A stretch of DNA of 64,000 nt from Acidobacteriaceae bacterium dw_441 (GCA_018449715.1 JAAVVA010000001.1:1-64000); one strand, 5' to 3'. Shown: positions 9,328-18,690, counted from the first letter of the stretch. Translations and numbers: made by a program. Notes: generated from the letters alone by a model not told the origin.

Positions 9328-9693
9328 ATGATTACACCTCGTAAGCGTGACGTAATCCGCAAGCGTGTCCATACGCGTATCCGTGAGAAGCTTTCGGGAA
9401 CGGCAGAGCGTCCGCGCCTGAACGTCTACCGCTCGCTGGACCACATCTACACCCAGCTGATCGACGACCACGCCGGCGTCACCCTGGCCTCGGCTTCGAC
9501 CGTGGCCAAGAAGGGCGAAGAGAAGAAGGCCGGCGGCAACATCGCTGCGGCGGTTGAGGTTGGTAAGCAGATCGCTCAGCGCGCGCAGGAGAAGGGCATC
9601 AAGAAGGTGGTCTTCGACCGTGGCGGCTACCTCTATCACGGCCGCATCAAGGCTCTCGCCGACGCTGCCCGCGAAGCCGGGCTGGAGTTCTAG
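9328..9693 (+). CDS. rplR: 50S ribosomal protein L18
   Basis: L18 (121 residues) binds 5S rRNA with L5. [26 protein letters not shown] and the closing [30 protein letters not shown] are diagnostic in parts. AGGAAGGAAGC precedes the ATG. The middle contains a Lys/Glu-rich insertion ([10 protein letters not shown]) common in this lineage. Confidence 0.97.
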   Translation: MITPRKRDVIRKRVHTRIREKLSGTAERPRLNVYRSLDHIYTQLIDDHAGVTLASASTVAKKGEEKKAGGNIAAAVEVGKQIAQRAQEKGIKKVVFDRGGYLYHGRIKALADAAREAGLEF

Positions 9694-9755
9694 GTTCTAA
9701 GTTTCTGAAAGGCCTGTACCCGCAAACGGGCGGCCAGAAAGCTGGATAAGACACT

Positions 9756-10262
9756 ATGGCAACAAAGAAGAAGATCGACGCGAACAAGCTCAACCTGAAG
9801 GATCAGGTCGTCAGCATCAACCGCGTCACGAAGGTCGTCAAGGGTGGTAAGAATATGTCCTTTGCCGCGCTGGTTGTGATCGGCGACCCGGCTGAGGGCG
9901 TTGTGGGCTACGGCTCGGGCAAGGCCAAGGAGGTTCCGCAGGCCATCCGCAAGGGCATCGAGGCCGCGAAGAAGAATCTCGTGAAGGTGAACCTGACCGA
10001 GACCTCAATTCCTCACCAGGTTCTGGGCCACTACGGCGCGGGCCAGGTGATGCTGAAGCCCGCCCCCGAAGGTACCGGCGTCATCGCCGGCGGCACGGTT
10101 CGCGCCGTGATGACCTCGGCCGGCGTGCAGAACGTCCTGACGAAGTCCATCGGCACCAAGAACCCGCACAACGTCATCAAGGCCACCTTCGACGCTCTCA
10201 TCCAGCTTCGCAACAAGGCCGAGGTCGCCGCTCTGCGCGGTAAGGCTGAAGACGAGCTGTAA
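9756..10262 (+). CDS. rpsE: 30S ribosomal protein S5
   Basis: S5 (168 residues) is involved in mRNA helicase activity and accuracy. [42 protein letters not shown] and [20 protein letters not shown] are family-typical in parts. The N-terminal region before the double-stranded RNA-binding fold is short. rpmD follows 35 nt downstream. Confidence 0.98.
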   Translation: MATKKKIDANKLNLKDQVVSINRVTKVVKGGKNMSFAALVVIGDPAEGVVGYGSGKAKEVPQAIRKGIEAAKKNLVKVNLTETSIPHQVLGHYGAGQVMLKPAPEGTGVIAGGTVRAVMTSAGVQNVLTKSIGTKNPHNVIKATFDALIQLRNKAEVAALRGKAEDEL

Positions 10263-10297
10263 GAACAAGTTTGAAGAAGTAAGAGGAGTTTTTAGCT

Positions 10298-10486
10298 ATG
10301 GCCGAAACCAAAGCCAAAATCAAGCTGCAGTACTTCCGTTCGAAGATCGCCACGCCGGAGAAGCACAAGCTCGTCGTCAAGGGCCTTGGCTTCACCCGTC
10401 TGAACCAGATCGTCGAGCGTGAGGACACGCCGTCTATCCGCGGCATGGTCGCCAAGGTTCCGCATCTCGTCCGCGTCGTCGAGTAA
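10298..10486 (+). CDS. rpmD: 50S ribosomal protein L30
   Basis: L30 (62 residues), a small 50S protein. KIKLQYFRSKIATPEKHK and the GFTRLNQIVEREDTPSIRGMV segment match the family. GTAAGAGGAG lies about 12 nt before the ATG. Standard position between S5 and L15. Confidence 0.95.
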   Translation: MAETKAKIKLQYFRSKIATPEKHKLVVKGLGFTRLNQIVEREDTPSIRGMVAKVPHLVRVVE

Positions 10487-10574
10487 CTGGAACCAAGGGA
10501 ATCATCGACCGGCCTCGTGCCGGTCCACAAATGCGAGTCGGGAGTAAGTCTCCCGGCGTTATAGCGAGGAAATC

Positions 10575-11036
10575 ATGGCAATTCGTAATCTCTCCAATCT
10601 GAAGGCCCCTGCAAAGGCCAATAGCAACAAGAAGCGTGTCGGACGCGGTATGGGTTCCGGCATGGGTAAGACCTCGACCCGCGGCCACAAGGGCCAGGGA
10701 TCGCGTTCGGGCTCGAGCCTGATGCGCGGCTTCGAGGGTGGCCAGATGCCGCTGCACCGTCGTCTTCCCAAGCGCGGCTTCACCAACATTTTCCGCACCG
10801 AGTACACCGTGCTTGGCCTCGACCGTATCGCCGAGATCAATGCTGCGACCTCGGAGTCCGAGTTCACCCTGGACAAGATCATCGCCCTCGGCCTGCTCCG
10901 CAAGCGCAACGGCCTGATCAAGGTTCTGAACAACGGTGAGATCACGGCGGCTGTGACCGTTTACGCCCACAAGTTCTCGAAGACCGCCCAGGAGGCGATC
11001 GAGAAGGCCGGCGGCAAGGCTGTCCTGATCGCCTAA
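10575..11036 (+). CDS. rplO: 50S ribosomal protein L15
   Basis: L15 (153 residues), a late assembly protein spanning the 23S core. The basic glycine-rich N-terminus (KKRVGRGMGSGMGKTSTRGHKGQGSR in parts), EGGQMPLHRRLPKRGF and the C-terminal KFSKTAQEAIEKAGG are diagnostic. The start is preceded by GCGAGGAAATC. Confidence 0.97.
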   Translation: MAIRNLSNLKAPAKANSNKKRVGRGMGSGMGKTSTRGHKGQGSRSGSSLMRGFEGGQMPLHRRLPKRGFTNIFRTEYTVLGLDRIAEINAATSESEFTLDKIIALGLLRKRNGLIKVLNNGEITAAVTVYAHKFSKTAQEAIEKAGGKAVLIA

Positions 11037-11067
11037 GCGGCAAGGGCTGCGAGCATGTAGAATCCAA

Positions 11068-11098
11068 GTCAGGCGGGGGAGTCGCTCCCTCGCCTGAC
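11068..11098 (+). other. rplO-secY intercistronic hairpin
   Basis: GTCAGGCGGGGGA (11068-11080) pairs with TCCCTCGCCTGAC (11086-11098) with one mismatch and a 5-nt loop. It is followed by GTTTCATC, too short a T-run for confident termination. It could attenuate expression of secY relative to ribosomal proteins. Confidence 0.4.
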
Positions 11099-11144
11099 GT
11101 TTCATCAGAATCCTTCTGCCCCACTTTCGAGGTTCCGCTCTCCG

Positions 11145-12557
11145 ATGTTCGACAAGTTCGCAAACATCTTCCGCATTCCAGACCTTCGCAAGCGCGTTCT
11201 GTTCACGCTGGGTCTGCTGGCGGTCTACCGTCTTGGGTCTCACATTCCCACCCCCGGCATCAACGGCACCATGCTGGCAGAGTTCTTCAATCAGAACTCC
11301 GGCTCGGCGCTCGGCCTGGTTGATCTGTTCTCGGGCGGAAACCTTCGCAAGCTGACGATCTTCGCCCTCGGCATCATGCCGTATATCACGGCGTCGATCA
11401 TCTTCCAGCTGCTCACCGTCATCTACGAGCCGCTGGCGAAGCTGCAGAAGGAAGGCGAGCTTGGCCGCCGGAAGATTACCCAGTGGACGCGCTATGTGAC
11501 GGTTCTGCTCGGTATCGTGCAGTCGTTCACGATTGCGCTGACCCTGACCAACACCTCGACCGGAGCGTCGATGGTCACGCTTCCGCGACTGGCCTTTATT
11601 CCGCTCTGCGTGATCACGCTGACCGCTGGAACCGCCTTCATCATGTGGCTGGGTGAGCAGATTACTGAGCGCGGTATCGGCAACGGTATGTCGCTGCTGA
11701 TCTTCGCCGGTATCGTGGTCGGAGTTCCCAAGGGCATCGCCGAGCTTTACGACAAGATCCAGACCAACGCGTGGGGAGCCTTTACTCCTGTGGCGGTCGT
11801 TATCCTTATCGCGGGCATGATCGCGGTCGTCGCCTTCATCGTCTACGTCGAGCGCGCCGAGCGCCGCATTCCGGTGCAGTACGCCAAGCGTATCGTCGGC
11901 CGCCGAATGATGGGCGGGCAGTCGACGCACCTTCCGCTGAAGGTGAACTCGGGCGGCGTGATGCCGGTCATCTTCGCCAGCTCGATCCTCTCGGCTCCGC
12001 TGCTGTTCTCCGGAATGAGCTTCTTCGGCTCGGCTCCGCTGCGCGACACCAAGCTGCTCGGACCGCTCTTCCAGTACATCTCGCCGGGCGAGCCGTTCTA
12101 CGAGCTGGTCTTCGTTGTGGCGATCGTCTTCTTCGCCTACTTCTACATCTCGATCGTCTTCCGTCCGGACGACATCGCGGACAACATGCGGAAGTACGGT
12201 GGCTTTATCCCCGGCATCCGTCCCGGCAAGCGCACGGCGGACTTCATCAACGACGTCCTGACGCGCATCACGCTGGCCGGTGCGATCTATCTGATCATCA
12301 TCGTTATGATTCCTCAGATGATCATCAGCGGAATCCACTTCAACCACCTCTGGCTGATCGGTCCTGTGTTCGACAGGCTTCCGACCTGGATGACCAACGG
12401 CCTGGGCGTGACCTTCTACTTCGGCGGAACCAGCCTCCTGATCGTGGTTGGCGTCGCGATGGATACGGTTCAGCAGATCGAATCGCAACTTATCATGCGT
12501 CACTATGACGGCTTCACTCCCAAGAGCGGCCGCATCCGTGGACGCAAGAGCTGGTAG
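11145..12557 (+). CDS. secY: Preprotein translocase subunit SecY
   Basis: SecY (470 residues), the channel subunit of the Sec translocon in the inner membrane, working with SecE/SecG and SecA. Ten hydrophobic segments can be traced. Conserved landmarks include the N-terminal IPDLRKRVLFTLGLLAVYR region, GIMPYITASIIFQLL of helix 2 and the cytosolic KRTADFINDVLTRITL loop. It is slightly longer than E. coli SecY (443), with the extra length in periplasmic loops. adk follows almost immediately. Confidence 0.98.
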   Translation: MFDKFANIFRIPDLRKRVLFTLGLLAVYRLGSHIPTPGINGTMLAEFFNQNSGSALGLVDLFSGGNLRKLTIFALGIMPYITASIIFQLLTVIYEPLAKLQKEGELGRRKITQWTRYVTVLLGIVQSFTIALTLTNTSTGASMVTLPRLAFIPLCVITLTAGTAFIMWLGEQITERGIGNGMSLLIFAGIVVGVPKGIAELYDKIQTNAWGAFTPVAVVILIAGMIAVVAFIVYVERAERRIPVQYAKRIVGRRMMGGQSTHLPLKVNSGGVMPVIFASSILSAPLLFSGMSFFGSAPLRDTKLLGPLFQYISPGEPFYELVFVVAIVFFAYFYISIVFRPDDIADNMRKYGGFIPGIRPGKRTADFINDVLTRITLAGAIYLIIIVMIPQMIISGIHFNHLWLIGPVFDRLPTWMTNGLGVTFYFGGTSLLIVVGVAMDTVQQIESQLIMRHYDGFTPKSGRIRGRKSW

Positions 12558-12570
12558 GGAATTGGAAACT

Positions 12571-13293
12571 TTGACCTCTGAATCTGCAGCGCATACTCCG
12601 GCCTCGGCAGCGAACTTCCTGCCCGGGCCGGTCCTTCTTTTGGGAGCCCCCGGCGGCGGAAAGGGAACGCAGGCCCAGCTCCTGATGGCCGATTTCGGCA
12701 TCCCCCAGATCTCGACCGGGGACATCCTTCGCGACAACATCGCCCGCGAGACGGAGCTTGGCAAGGCCGCCAAAGGACTGATGGACAAGGGCCAGCTTGT
12801 TCCCGATGAGCTGGTGAACGACATGGTCGGCTCGCGTTTGTCGCAGCCTGACGTCGAGCGCGGCTACATCCTCGACGGCTACCCCCGCACGCTGGGACAG
12901 GCCGAATGGCTGGATGCTTACCTCGCCTCGGAGAAGGCGGAGGTTGCGCCGCTGGTCGCGATCAACATTCGCGTGGACGAGCAGGAGCTGCTGCGCCGCA
13001 TCACCGGCCGCCGCATCTGCCCGGTCTGCAAGACGATCTACAACATTTACTCGAAGCCTCCGAAGCAGGAGGGCATCTGCGACAACGAGGGAAGTCCGCT
13101 GCAGCATCGCTCTGACGATACGGAAGAGGCCTTCGCCGAGCGCATGAAGGCGTACAACTCGCTGACCGCGCCGGTGATCGAGCATTACAGCAAGCAGGGG
13201 CGCTTCCGCGAGGTCGATGGCGGTCAGTCGATGGAACAGGTGACTGCGGCGATCGAGTCGTCGCTGAAGCAGCTTCGCGGAGCAGGGGAGTAA
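12571..13293 (+). CDS. adk: Adenylate kinase, zinc-LID type
   Basis: Converts ATP plus AMP to two ADP. The P-loop GAPGGGKG (about residues 25-32), the NMP-binding QISTGDILRDNIARET and the LID region RICPVCKTIYN...GICDNEG are present; the three cysteines and the following Asp suggest a structural zinc in the LID. No ATG exists between the secY stop and the P-loop. A TTG at 12571 is preferred because AGGGA lies about 10 nt upstream; the in-frame TTG at 12562 is an alternative. Around 18 unconserved residues precede the core. Confidence 0.93.
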   Translation: MTSESAAHTPASAANFLPGPVLLLGAPGGGKGTQAQLLMADFGIPQISTGDILRDNIARETELGKAAKGLMDKGQLVPDELVNDMVGSRLSQPDVERGYILDGYPRTLGQAEWLDAYLASEKAEVAPLVAINIRVDEQELLRRITGRRICPVCKTIYNIYSKPPKQEGICDNEGSPLQHRSDDTEEAFAERMKAYNSLTAPVIEHYSKQGRFREVDGGQSMEQVTAAIESSLKQLRGAGE

Positions 13294-13295
13294 GT

Positions 13296-14045
13296 ATGGC
13301 GATTATGATCAAGACCCCGCAGGAGATCGAGAAGATGCGGGTCTCGGGCATCGCCCTTCGTAAGGTGCACGACGCGATTGCCCCGCATGTGGTTCCGGGA
13401 GCCTCGACGATGGACCTCGAAGAGGTTGCCGTTGCGAAGATCGCGGAGCTGGGCGGCAAGGCGGCGTTCAAGGGCTATCACGGATACCCGTCGGCGCTCT
13501 GCACCTCGATCAACGAGGAGGTCGTTCACGGTATGCCGAACGCAAAGCGCGTGCTGAAAGAGGGCGATATCGTCTCGATCGATTGCGGCGTCATCATCGA
13601 CGGGTTTTATTCGGATGCAGCCGTGACCTACGCGGTGGGCAAGGTGACCCCGCAGGTCGAGAAGCTGCTTGCGGTGACGAAGAGGTCGCTTGAGGCGGCC
13701 ATCGAGCAGGCCCAGCCGGGCGGGCGCCTCTTCGATATCTCAGCGACGGTGCAGGAGATCTGTGAGGCCGAGGGCTTCGGCGTGGTCCGCGATTTTGTTG
13801 GCCACGGTATCGGTCGCAGCATGCACGAGGACCCGCAGGTTCCCAACTTCGGTACCAGGGGCAAGGGACCGCGCCTGAAGGCCGGAATGGTTCTGGCGAT
13901 TGAGCCGATGATTAATGTCGGCGGCCCCGAAGTAAAGGTTTTGAAGGACGGTTGGACGGCGGTAACGGTTGACGGCAGCTACAGCGCTCACTTCGAGCAC
14001 ACCGTCGCGATTACCAAGGACGGCCCGGTGGTTCTGACCCGCTAG
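13296..14045 (+). CDS. map: Type I methionine aminopeptidase
   Basis: Removes the initiator methionine from nascent proteins. The 249-residue single-domain form has the five metal ligands D96, D107, H170, E203 and E234 and the substrate-side H79 in family context (IDCGVIIDGFYSDAA, GHGIGRSMHEDP, AIEPMINVGG). It starts 2 nt after the adk stop, with GGAGCAGGGGAG as Shine-Dalgarno inside adk, so the two are translationally coupled. Confidence 0.97.
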   Translation: MAIMIKTPQEIEKMRVSGIALRKVHDAIAPHVVPGASTMDLEEVAVAKIAELGGKAAFKGYHGYPSALCTSINEEVVHGMPNAKRVLKEGDIVSIDCGVIIDGFYSDAAVTYAVGKVTPQVEKLLAVTKRSLEAAIEQAQPGGRLFDISATVQEICEAEGFGVVRDFVGHGIGRSMHEDPQVPNFGTRGKGPRLKAGMVLAIEPMINVGGPEVKVLKDGWTAVTVDGSYSAHFEHTVAITKDGPVVLTR

Positions 14046-14240
14046 TTTAGCGGGAAGGGGCAGAATATTCCTCATTTTGCGGGAAAAATCCGCCGAGGTG
14101 GGGTATCATAAGAGATGCTGCGTGTAGTAAGCGGCAGGTCCATGCTCGATTTTTGTGGGCGGACCAAAACTGTGGGCCAAGGCACTCAGAAAAGTTTGCG
14201 GAGAGATAAGGCTGATTCAGCCCCTCCCGAAGGAGATCGT

Positions 14241-14459
14241 TTGTCGAAGGAAGATGCAATTGAGGTAATGGCTACGGTCGTTGAGACCCTGCCGAACGCG
14301 ATGTTCCGGGTCGAGCTTGAGAACAAGCACCAGGCTCTGGCGCACGTGTCCGGACGTATGCGTAAGAACTTCATCCGCATCCTCCCCGGCGACCGTGTCG
14401 CGATTGAGCTCAGCCCTTATGATCTCAACCGCGGTCGCATCGTCTACCGCTACAAGTAG
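14241..14459 (+). CDS. infA: Translation initiation factor IF-1
   Basis: IF-1, the OB-fold factor that blocks the A site during initiation. Starting at TTG 14241 gives exactly 72 residues ([49 protein letters not shown]), the family length. AAGGAGA lies 5 nt upstream. A longer frame open from 14115 would add 42 unconserved residues and is rejected. TTG use may be an expression control. Confidence 0.95.
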   Translation: MSKEDAIEVMATVVETLPNAMFRVELENKHQALAHVSGRMRKNFIRILPGDRVAIELSPYDLNRGRIVYRYK

Positions 14460-14463
14460 AGAT

Positions 14464-14566
14464 GCAGCTTTTGGCTTTTAGCTGAAAGCAATCAAGGACA
14501 GGCAAACAGGCTTGTAGCGGCAGCGCTTGGCGAACAGCTGAGAGCTAGCAGCTAAAAGCTGCTTTT
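14464..14566 (+). repeat. AGCT-rich motif pair upstream of rpmJ
   Basis: CAGCTTTTGGCTTTTAGCTG (14464-14483) and CAGCTGAGAGCTAGCAGCT followed by AAAAGCTGCTTTTAGGAG (to 14570) flank a 50-nt segment. AGCAGCTAAAAGCTGCT forms a small hairpin right before the rpmJ ribosome-binding site. Same motif family as the gaps before rplB and rplP. Confidence 0.4.
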
Positions 14567-14576
14567 AGGAGAAGTA

Positions 14577-14690
14577 ATGAAGGTTCGTGCGTCAGTCAAG
14601 AAGATCTGTGACAAGTGCAAGGTGATTCACCGCCGCGGCGTCGTTCGCGTTATCTGCGAGAACGCCAAGCACAAGCAGCGTCAGGGATAA
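14577..14690 (+). CDS. rpmJ: 50S ribosomal protein L36, zinc-binding type
   Basis: L36 (37 residues), one of the smallest ribosomal proteins. It reads [16 protein letters not shown] and ends [10 protein letters not shown]. The zinc ligands C11, C14, C27 and H32 are all present. TTTAGGAGAAGTA provides the Shine-Dalgarno. It sits in its usual place between infA and rpsM. Confidence 0.97.
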   Translation: MKVRASVKKICDKCKVIHRRGVVRVICENAKHKQRQG

Positions 14691-14824
14691 GCAGTTCTCT
14701 CAAACCGGCCCCGCCGGGCTAGTTCGCCGAAGTCAAGGCGTGCGATGAACCCCGCGGATAACAGCCGAAACCTCTAACCCCGCTCCGTGGCGAAGCTTCC
14801 GGAGCTCAACGATAAGGACCCACC

Positions 14825-15205
14825 ATGGCACGTATTGCTGGAGTCGACGTACCGAACAACAAGCAGGTACGCATCGGACTCACCTACATCTACGGCATCG
14901 GCGATTCGCGTGCGGCGAAGATTCTTGCGAAGGCGGACATCGATCCGTTCGTCAAGATCGCGACGCTCGACGAAGACCAGCTAAACCGCATCCGTCAGGT
15001 TATCGAAGCGGAAGGCCAGATCGAAGGCGATCTCCGCAAGGATATCTCGCTCAACATCAAGCGCCTCATCGAGATCCAGTCTTACCGTGGTCTGCGCCAC
15101 CGCCGCTCGCTTCCTGTCCGCGGCCAGCGTACCCACACCAACGCTCGTACCCGCAAGGGCCCCCGCAAGGGCACCGTCGCCGGTAAGAAGAAAGCGACGA
15201 AGTAA
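14825..15205 (+). CDS. rpsM: 30S ribosomal protein S13
   Basis: S13 (126 residues) of the 30S head, contacting tRNAs and the B1 bridges. [26 protein letters not shown] and [27 protein letters not shown] are diagnostic in parts. AAGGACCCACC precedes the ATG. rpsK starts 3 nt after the stop, suggesting coupling. Confidence 0.98.
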   Translation: MARIAGVDVPNNKQVRIGLTYIYGIGDSRAAKILAKADIDPFVKIATLDEDQLNRIRQVIEAEGQIEGDLRKDISLNIKRLIEIQSYRGLRHRRSLPVRGQRTHTNARTRKGPRKGTVAGKKKATK

Positions 15206-15208
15206 GCC

Positions 15209-15631
15209 ATGGCGAAGACACAGCAGAAGTCTGCCGGAGCGAAGTCCGGTAAGGGTAAGAAGTTCAAGAAGCGCGAGCGGAAAAACGTTCCGTACGGTCT
15301 GGTGTTCATCCAGGCTTCGTTCAACAACACCATCGTCACCATCACCGACCAGACGGGCAACACGCTCAGCTGGAAGAGCTCGGGCTCGCTCGGCTTCCGC
15401 GGCTCCCGTAAGGGAACCCCGTTTGCGGCGCAGCAGGCTGCGGTGGGTGCTGCCAACGCAGCGCGTGAGCATGGTCTGCGCTCGGTCGATGTGCGCGTCT
15501 CAGGTCCCGGTTCGGGTCGTGAGTCGGCCATCCGTGCGCTCGCTTCGGTCGGCATCGAGGTTCGCTCGATCCGCGACGTTACGCCGATTCCGCACAACGG
15601 CTGCCGTCCTCCCAAGCGCCGCCGCGTGTAA
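15209..15631 (+). CDS. rpsK: 30S ribosomal protein S11
   Basis: S11 (140 residues) of the 30S platform. A lysine-rich N-terminal extension ([20 protein letters not shown]) precedes the core with [32 protein letters not shown] and [23 protein letters not shown]. Overlapping-type junction with rpsM. The 163-nt spacer to rpsD contains a strong hairpin. Confidence 0.98.
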   Translation: MAKTQQKSAGAKSGKGKKFKKRERKNVPYGLVFIQASFNNTIVTITDQTGNTLSWKSSGSLGFRGSRKGTPFAAQQAAVGAANAAREHGLRSVDVRVSGPGSGRESAIRALASVGIEVRSIRDVTPIPHNGCRPPKRRRV

Positions 15632-15637
15632 CTCTCT

Positions 15638-15669
15638 GGCAGTCTCCCTGGTGATCCTGGGAGACTGCC
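15638..15669 (+). promoter_or_regulatory. Hairpin in rpsD leader
   Basis: A perfect 11-bp stem (GGCAGTCTCCC with its complement) and 10-nt loop lies 7 nt after rpsK. There is no T-tract. S4 is known to autoregulate its own operon through leader RNA in several bacteria, and this is one of the longer spacers, so an S4-responsive element is possible. Confidence 0.35.
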
Positions 15670-15794
15670 GCAACCTCATCCCGTCTTGCGAGGCGGACAA
15701 CAACATCTCGGTGGCTCAGCCGCTGATTGGATCGTGATTGAAGCGTGGCCAACGCGTAAAACGATCGACACTCGATGTAAGGAGATAAGAAGTT

Positions 15795-16427
15795 ATGGCA
15801 CGTTATACCGGACCCGTGTGCCGCCTTTGCCGGCGCGATGGTACAAAGCTGTTCCTTAAGGGAGCCAAGTGCTTCACAGAGAAGTGCCCCGTGGAGAAGC
15901 GCAACTTTCCTCCCGGACAGCATGGGCAGTCCAAGAAGCAGAAGAAGGTCGTAGGATACGGCCTGCAGCTGCGTGAGAAGCAGAAGGCGAAGCGTATTTA
16001 CTTCACCCTCGAGGGTCAGTTCCGCGCTTACTATGAGAAGGCCTCGAACAGGACGGGTGTCACTGGCGAACTGCTTCTGCAGCAGCTCGAGACGCGTCTC
16101 GACAACGTCGCCTACCGCCTTGGCTTCGCTCTCAGCCGCCGCCAGTCCCGCCAGTTCGTCCGTCACGGACACGTTCTGGTCAACGGCCGCAAGGTCAACA
16201 TTCCGTCCTTCCAGTGCAAGGTCGGAGACGAGATCACCGTTCGCGAGGGTTCGAAGAACCTTCCGATCCTCGAGGAGGCGAAGAACTTCGCCAGCGGTCA
16301 GCACTCCGCTACGTGGCTGGACATCAACCGCGACAATTTCTCGGGCAAGATTCTTTCGCTGCCGAAGCGCGAAGAGATCCAGCTGCCGGTCAACGAGCAG
16401 CTCATCGTCGAGCTTTACAGCAAGTAA
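15795..16427 (+). CDS. rpsD: 30S ribosomal protein S4, zinc-binding type
   Basis: S4 (210 residues) nucleates 30S assembly. The N-terminal C9, C12, C26 and C31 form the zinc site of the C+ type ([19 protein letters not shown]). The S4 RNA-binding domain follows ([37 protein letters not shown]). ATG preceded by AAGGAGATAAGAAGTT. Confidence 0.98.
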   Translation: MARYTGPVCRLCRRDGTKLFLKGAKCFTEKCPVEKRNFPPGQHGQSKKQKKVVGYGLQLREKQKAKRIYFTLEGQFRAYYEKASNRTGVTGELLLQQLETRLDNVAYRLGFALSRRQSRQFVRHGHVLVNGRKVNIPSFQCKVGDEITVREGSKNLPILEEAKNFASGQHSATWLDINRDNFSGKILSLPKREEIQLPVNEQLIVELYSK

Positions 16428-16593
16428 GACAGGCTTCGCCGCCGGGTTTTCCTCACGGATGTTTCGTGGGGAAGGCGCGGCGGCAACGCTGTTCTCCATC
16501 GGGAGACAGTGAACACCACAACCGAATACGCCAACCGCATCACCCGCCGGTCCGCAAAGTGCTTCGCGGCCAGGACGGCAAAGGAGAAAATAC

Positions 16594-17685
16594 ATGCTTT
16601 GGAGAGGATTCCAGAAGCCCAAGCGTCTTGCAGTCGATAGCGAGACTCTCACCGAGAAGTACGGCAAGTTCAGCGCGCAGCCCTTTGAGCGCGGCTTCGG
16701 CACCACCATCGGCAACGCCCTTCGTCGTACCTTGCTCTCGTCCATCGAGGGCGCGGCTGTTACGGCAGTCCGCATCGAGGGCGTGCTGCACGAGTTCCAG
16801 TCCATCGCCGGAGTCGTTGAAGACGCGACCGACATTATTTTGAACCTGAAACAGATCCCGTTCAAGCTGAACGGCGACGGCCCCAAGGCCCTCTATCTCC
16901 GCTCTGACGCTGCTGGTGTTGTGACCTCTGGCTCCATCGAGGCCGACAGCGACGTTGAGATCCTCGACAAGGACGTGTACATCTGCACGGTCTCCGAGGG
17001 CGGCAAGATCGACATGGAGATGCGCCTCAAGCGTGGCCGCGGCTACGTCTCTGCCGACAAGAACTTCGACGCCGACCTCGGCCTGGGCTTCATCCCGGTC
17101 GACAGCGTCCACTCGCCTGTCCGCAAGGTGAACTACCTCGTCGAGGCTGCTCGTCTCGGCCAGATCACCGACTATGACAAGCTGACGCTCGAGATCTGGA
17201 CCAACGGCTCCGTGACTCCCGCCGACGCGCTCGGCCTTTCGGCCAAGCTGCTGAAGGACCACATGACGATCTTCATCAACTTCGAGGAAGAGCTTGAAGT
17301 GGGTGCGGACGGCGGTCATGACGGCCCGGCGATTCGCAACGAGAACCTCAACCGTTCGGTCGAGGAGCTTGAGCTTTCGGTTCGCAGCTACAACTGCCTG
17401 AAGAACGCCAACATCGCGACCATCGGTGAGTTGATCCAGAAGACCGAGGCCGAGATGCTGAAGACGAAGAACTTCGGCCGCAAGTCCCTGAACGAGATCA
17501 AGGAAATCCTCGCGCAGATGGGCCTTTCGCTCGGCATGAAGATCGACGAGAACGGCAACCCGCAGCCCGGCCCGACCTCGGTGCTTCCGGCAGCGACGCT
17601 GGCCGCCAGCTATGGCCACTTCGACGACGAGGATGATGAGGACGAGGACGACCTCGACCTTCCGTCCGATGCGGATAGCTTCTAA
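16594..17685 (+). CDS. rpoA: RNA polymerase subunit alpha
   Basis: Alpha subunit (363 residues). The N-terminal dimerisation domain (about 1-235) has the [25 protein letters not shown] motif; the C-terminal domain (about 265-335) contains [20 protein letters not shown] and [15 protein letters not shown], which binds UP elements and activators. After the CTD comes an unusual run of Asp/Glu ([14 protein letters not shown]). Such a tail could limit non-specific DNA contact; that is inference. Confidence 0.98.
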   Translation: MLWRGFQKPKRLAVDSETLTEKYGKFSAQPFERGFGTTIGNALRRTLLSSIEGAAVTAVRIEGVLHEFQSIAGVVEDATDIILNLKQIPFKLNGDGPKALYLRSDAAGVVTSGSIEADSDVEILDKDVYICTVSEGGKIDMEMRLKRGRGYVSADKNFDADLGLGFIPVDSVHSPVRKVNYLVEAARLGQITDYDKLTLEIWTNGSVTPADALGLSAKLLKDHMTIFINFEEELEVGADGGHDGPAIRNENLNRSVEELELSVRSYNCLKNANIATIGELIQKTEAEMLKTKNFGRKSLNEIKEILAQMGLSLGMKIDENGNPQPGPTSVLPAATLAASYGHFDDEDDEDEDDLDLPSDADSF

Positions 17686-17693
17686 CAACAACT

Positions 17694-17728
17694 GATGCGG
17701 GAGCAGGGAATCAACCTGCTCCCGCATC
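17694..17728 (+). other. rpoA-rplQ intercistronic hairpin
   Basis: A perfect 14-bp stem (17694-17707 with 17715-17728) with a 7-nt loop begins 9 nt after rpoA. It has no T-tract. It matches the style of the other stems in this cluster (rplC-rplD, rpsK-rpsD). Confidence 0.5.
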
Positions 17729-17786
17729 CCAACCCACGACAGGAAATGTCCGGTCCGGGCAGAAGCCAGGACCGAAGGAGACTACC

Positions 17787-18263
17787 ATGCGCCATCGCAA
17801 TGCAGGATTCAAGTTAGGACGTAACACCAGCCACCGCCGCGCCACGCTGCGCAACCTCGTCACCTCGATCATCCTCTCGGACCGTATCGAGACGACGATC
17901 ACCAAGGCCAAGGCCTCGAAGCCGCTCGTCGAGCGCATGGTGACCCTTGGCAAGCGCGGCGATGTTCACGCCCGCCGCCAGGCCGCTGCTTACCTGATGA
18001 CCCCCGAGTCGGTGGATCGCCTCTTCGCAGTCGTTGCCCCGCGCTACGGCTCGCGCAACGGCGGATACACCCGCATCACCCGCACGGGCGCCCGCAAGGG
18101 CGACGCCTCCGAGATGGCCTTCATTGAGCTGCTCGGAGCCGAGCAGGAGCTGAACGAGAAGGCGCAGAAGCGCGCTGAGGCCCGCGCGAAGAAGCGTGAG
18201 GAGCTTCAGAAGCAGCTTGAGGAGCAGAATCCTCCGGCTGCCGGAGAAGAGGGCCAGGAGTAA
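17787..18263 (+). CDS. rplQ: 50S ribosomal protein L17
   Basis: L17 lies near the tunnel exit. The core (about residues 1-118) has MRHRNAGFKLGRNTSHRRA, SIILSDRIETTITKAKA and RYGSRNGGYTRITRTG. An additional 40-residue charged tail rich in Glu/Lys/Gln, probably helical, brings it to 158 residues. Last gene of the cluster, followed by an intrinsic terminator. Confidence 0.97.
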   Translation: MRHRNAGFKLGRNTSHRRATLRNLVTSIILSDRIETTITKAKASKPLVERMVTLGKRGDVHARRQAAAYLMTPESVDRLFAVVAPRYGSRNGGYTRITRTGARKGDASEMAFIELLGAEQELNEKAQKRAEARAKKREELQKQLEEQNPPAAGEEGQE

Positions 18264-18286
18264 GGCTCTTTCTTCAGGAAAGACAG

Positions 18287-18321
18287 AATGGCGCATCCGC
18301 GATGGATGCGCCATTTTCTTT
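18287..18321 (+). terminator. Rho-independent terminator of the ribosomal cluster
   Basis: AATGGCGCATCC (18287-18298) pairs perfectly with GGATGCGCCATT (18304-18315) around a GCGAT loop, followed by TTCTTTG. It lies 24 nt after the rplQ stop and ends the operon. Confidence 0.85.
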
Positions 18322-18359
18322 GTCTACAAACTCGTTTCCCAATCCGTTACATTAATAGA

Positions 18360-18656
18360 GTGGCACCTGCCAAAGCTATCTCGCTCTCGGATCGTCAGTT
18401 CCATCTCATCGCTCGCGCCCTGGCTGATCCTCGACGTTACGAGATTCTCGAGAGGCTGGGGAAGGCCGGATGCAGTCACACTGCCTGCGGGGACATCCGT
18501 GGTTGTATCCCGGTCAGCGCGCCCACGCTCTCGCATCACATGAAAGAGCTGGAGAACGCTGGCCTCGTGGACTCGGAGCGTGAGGGAAAGTTCGTCAGCT
18601 ACACGCTGCGGCGCGATGTTCTGGCTGCGTACCTGGAGCGGCTGGCTAAGATTTAA
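18360..18656 (+). CDS. ArsR-family transcriptional regulator
   Basis: Small winged-helix repressor (98 residues from GTG 18360). The fold shows ARALADPRRYEILERLGK, a CSHTACGD segment and the recognition helix APTLSHHMKELENAGLVDSEREGKFVSYTL. The C-S-H-T-A-C pattern before the recognition helix could bind a metal or act as a redox switch, but the canonical ELCVC box is absent. A longer frame from 18288 runs through the rplQ terminator and is rejected. The target is unknown; no efflux gene is adjacent. Confidence 0.8.
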   Translation: MAPAKAISLSDRQFHLIARALADPRRYEILERLGKAGCSHTACGDIRGCIPVSAPTLSHHMKELENAGLVDSEREGKFVSYTLRRDVLAAYLERLAKI

Positions 18657-18690
18657 AGCTCTGCGGATCGATTGCTTCGTGAAGGAAGCG

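Noticed and set aside
10434-12824. Very long - strand open frame (796 codons) opposite rpmD-rplO-secY-adk
   Set aside because: It is a shadow of essential genes in GC-rich DNA, with no recognisable domain and Arg/Asp/His-rich composition.
14115-14240. Longer infA with an N-terminal extension
   Set aside because: The extension is not conserved, while the TTG at 14241 has an ideal Shine-Dalgarno and yields the standard 72 residues.
18288-18359. N-terminal extension of the ArsR gene from ATG 18288
   Set aside because: That ATG is inside the rplQ terminator stem; GTG 18360 precedes the conserved region.
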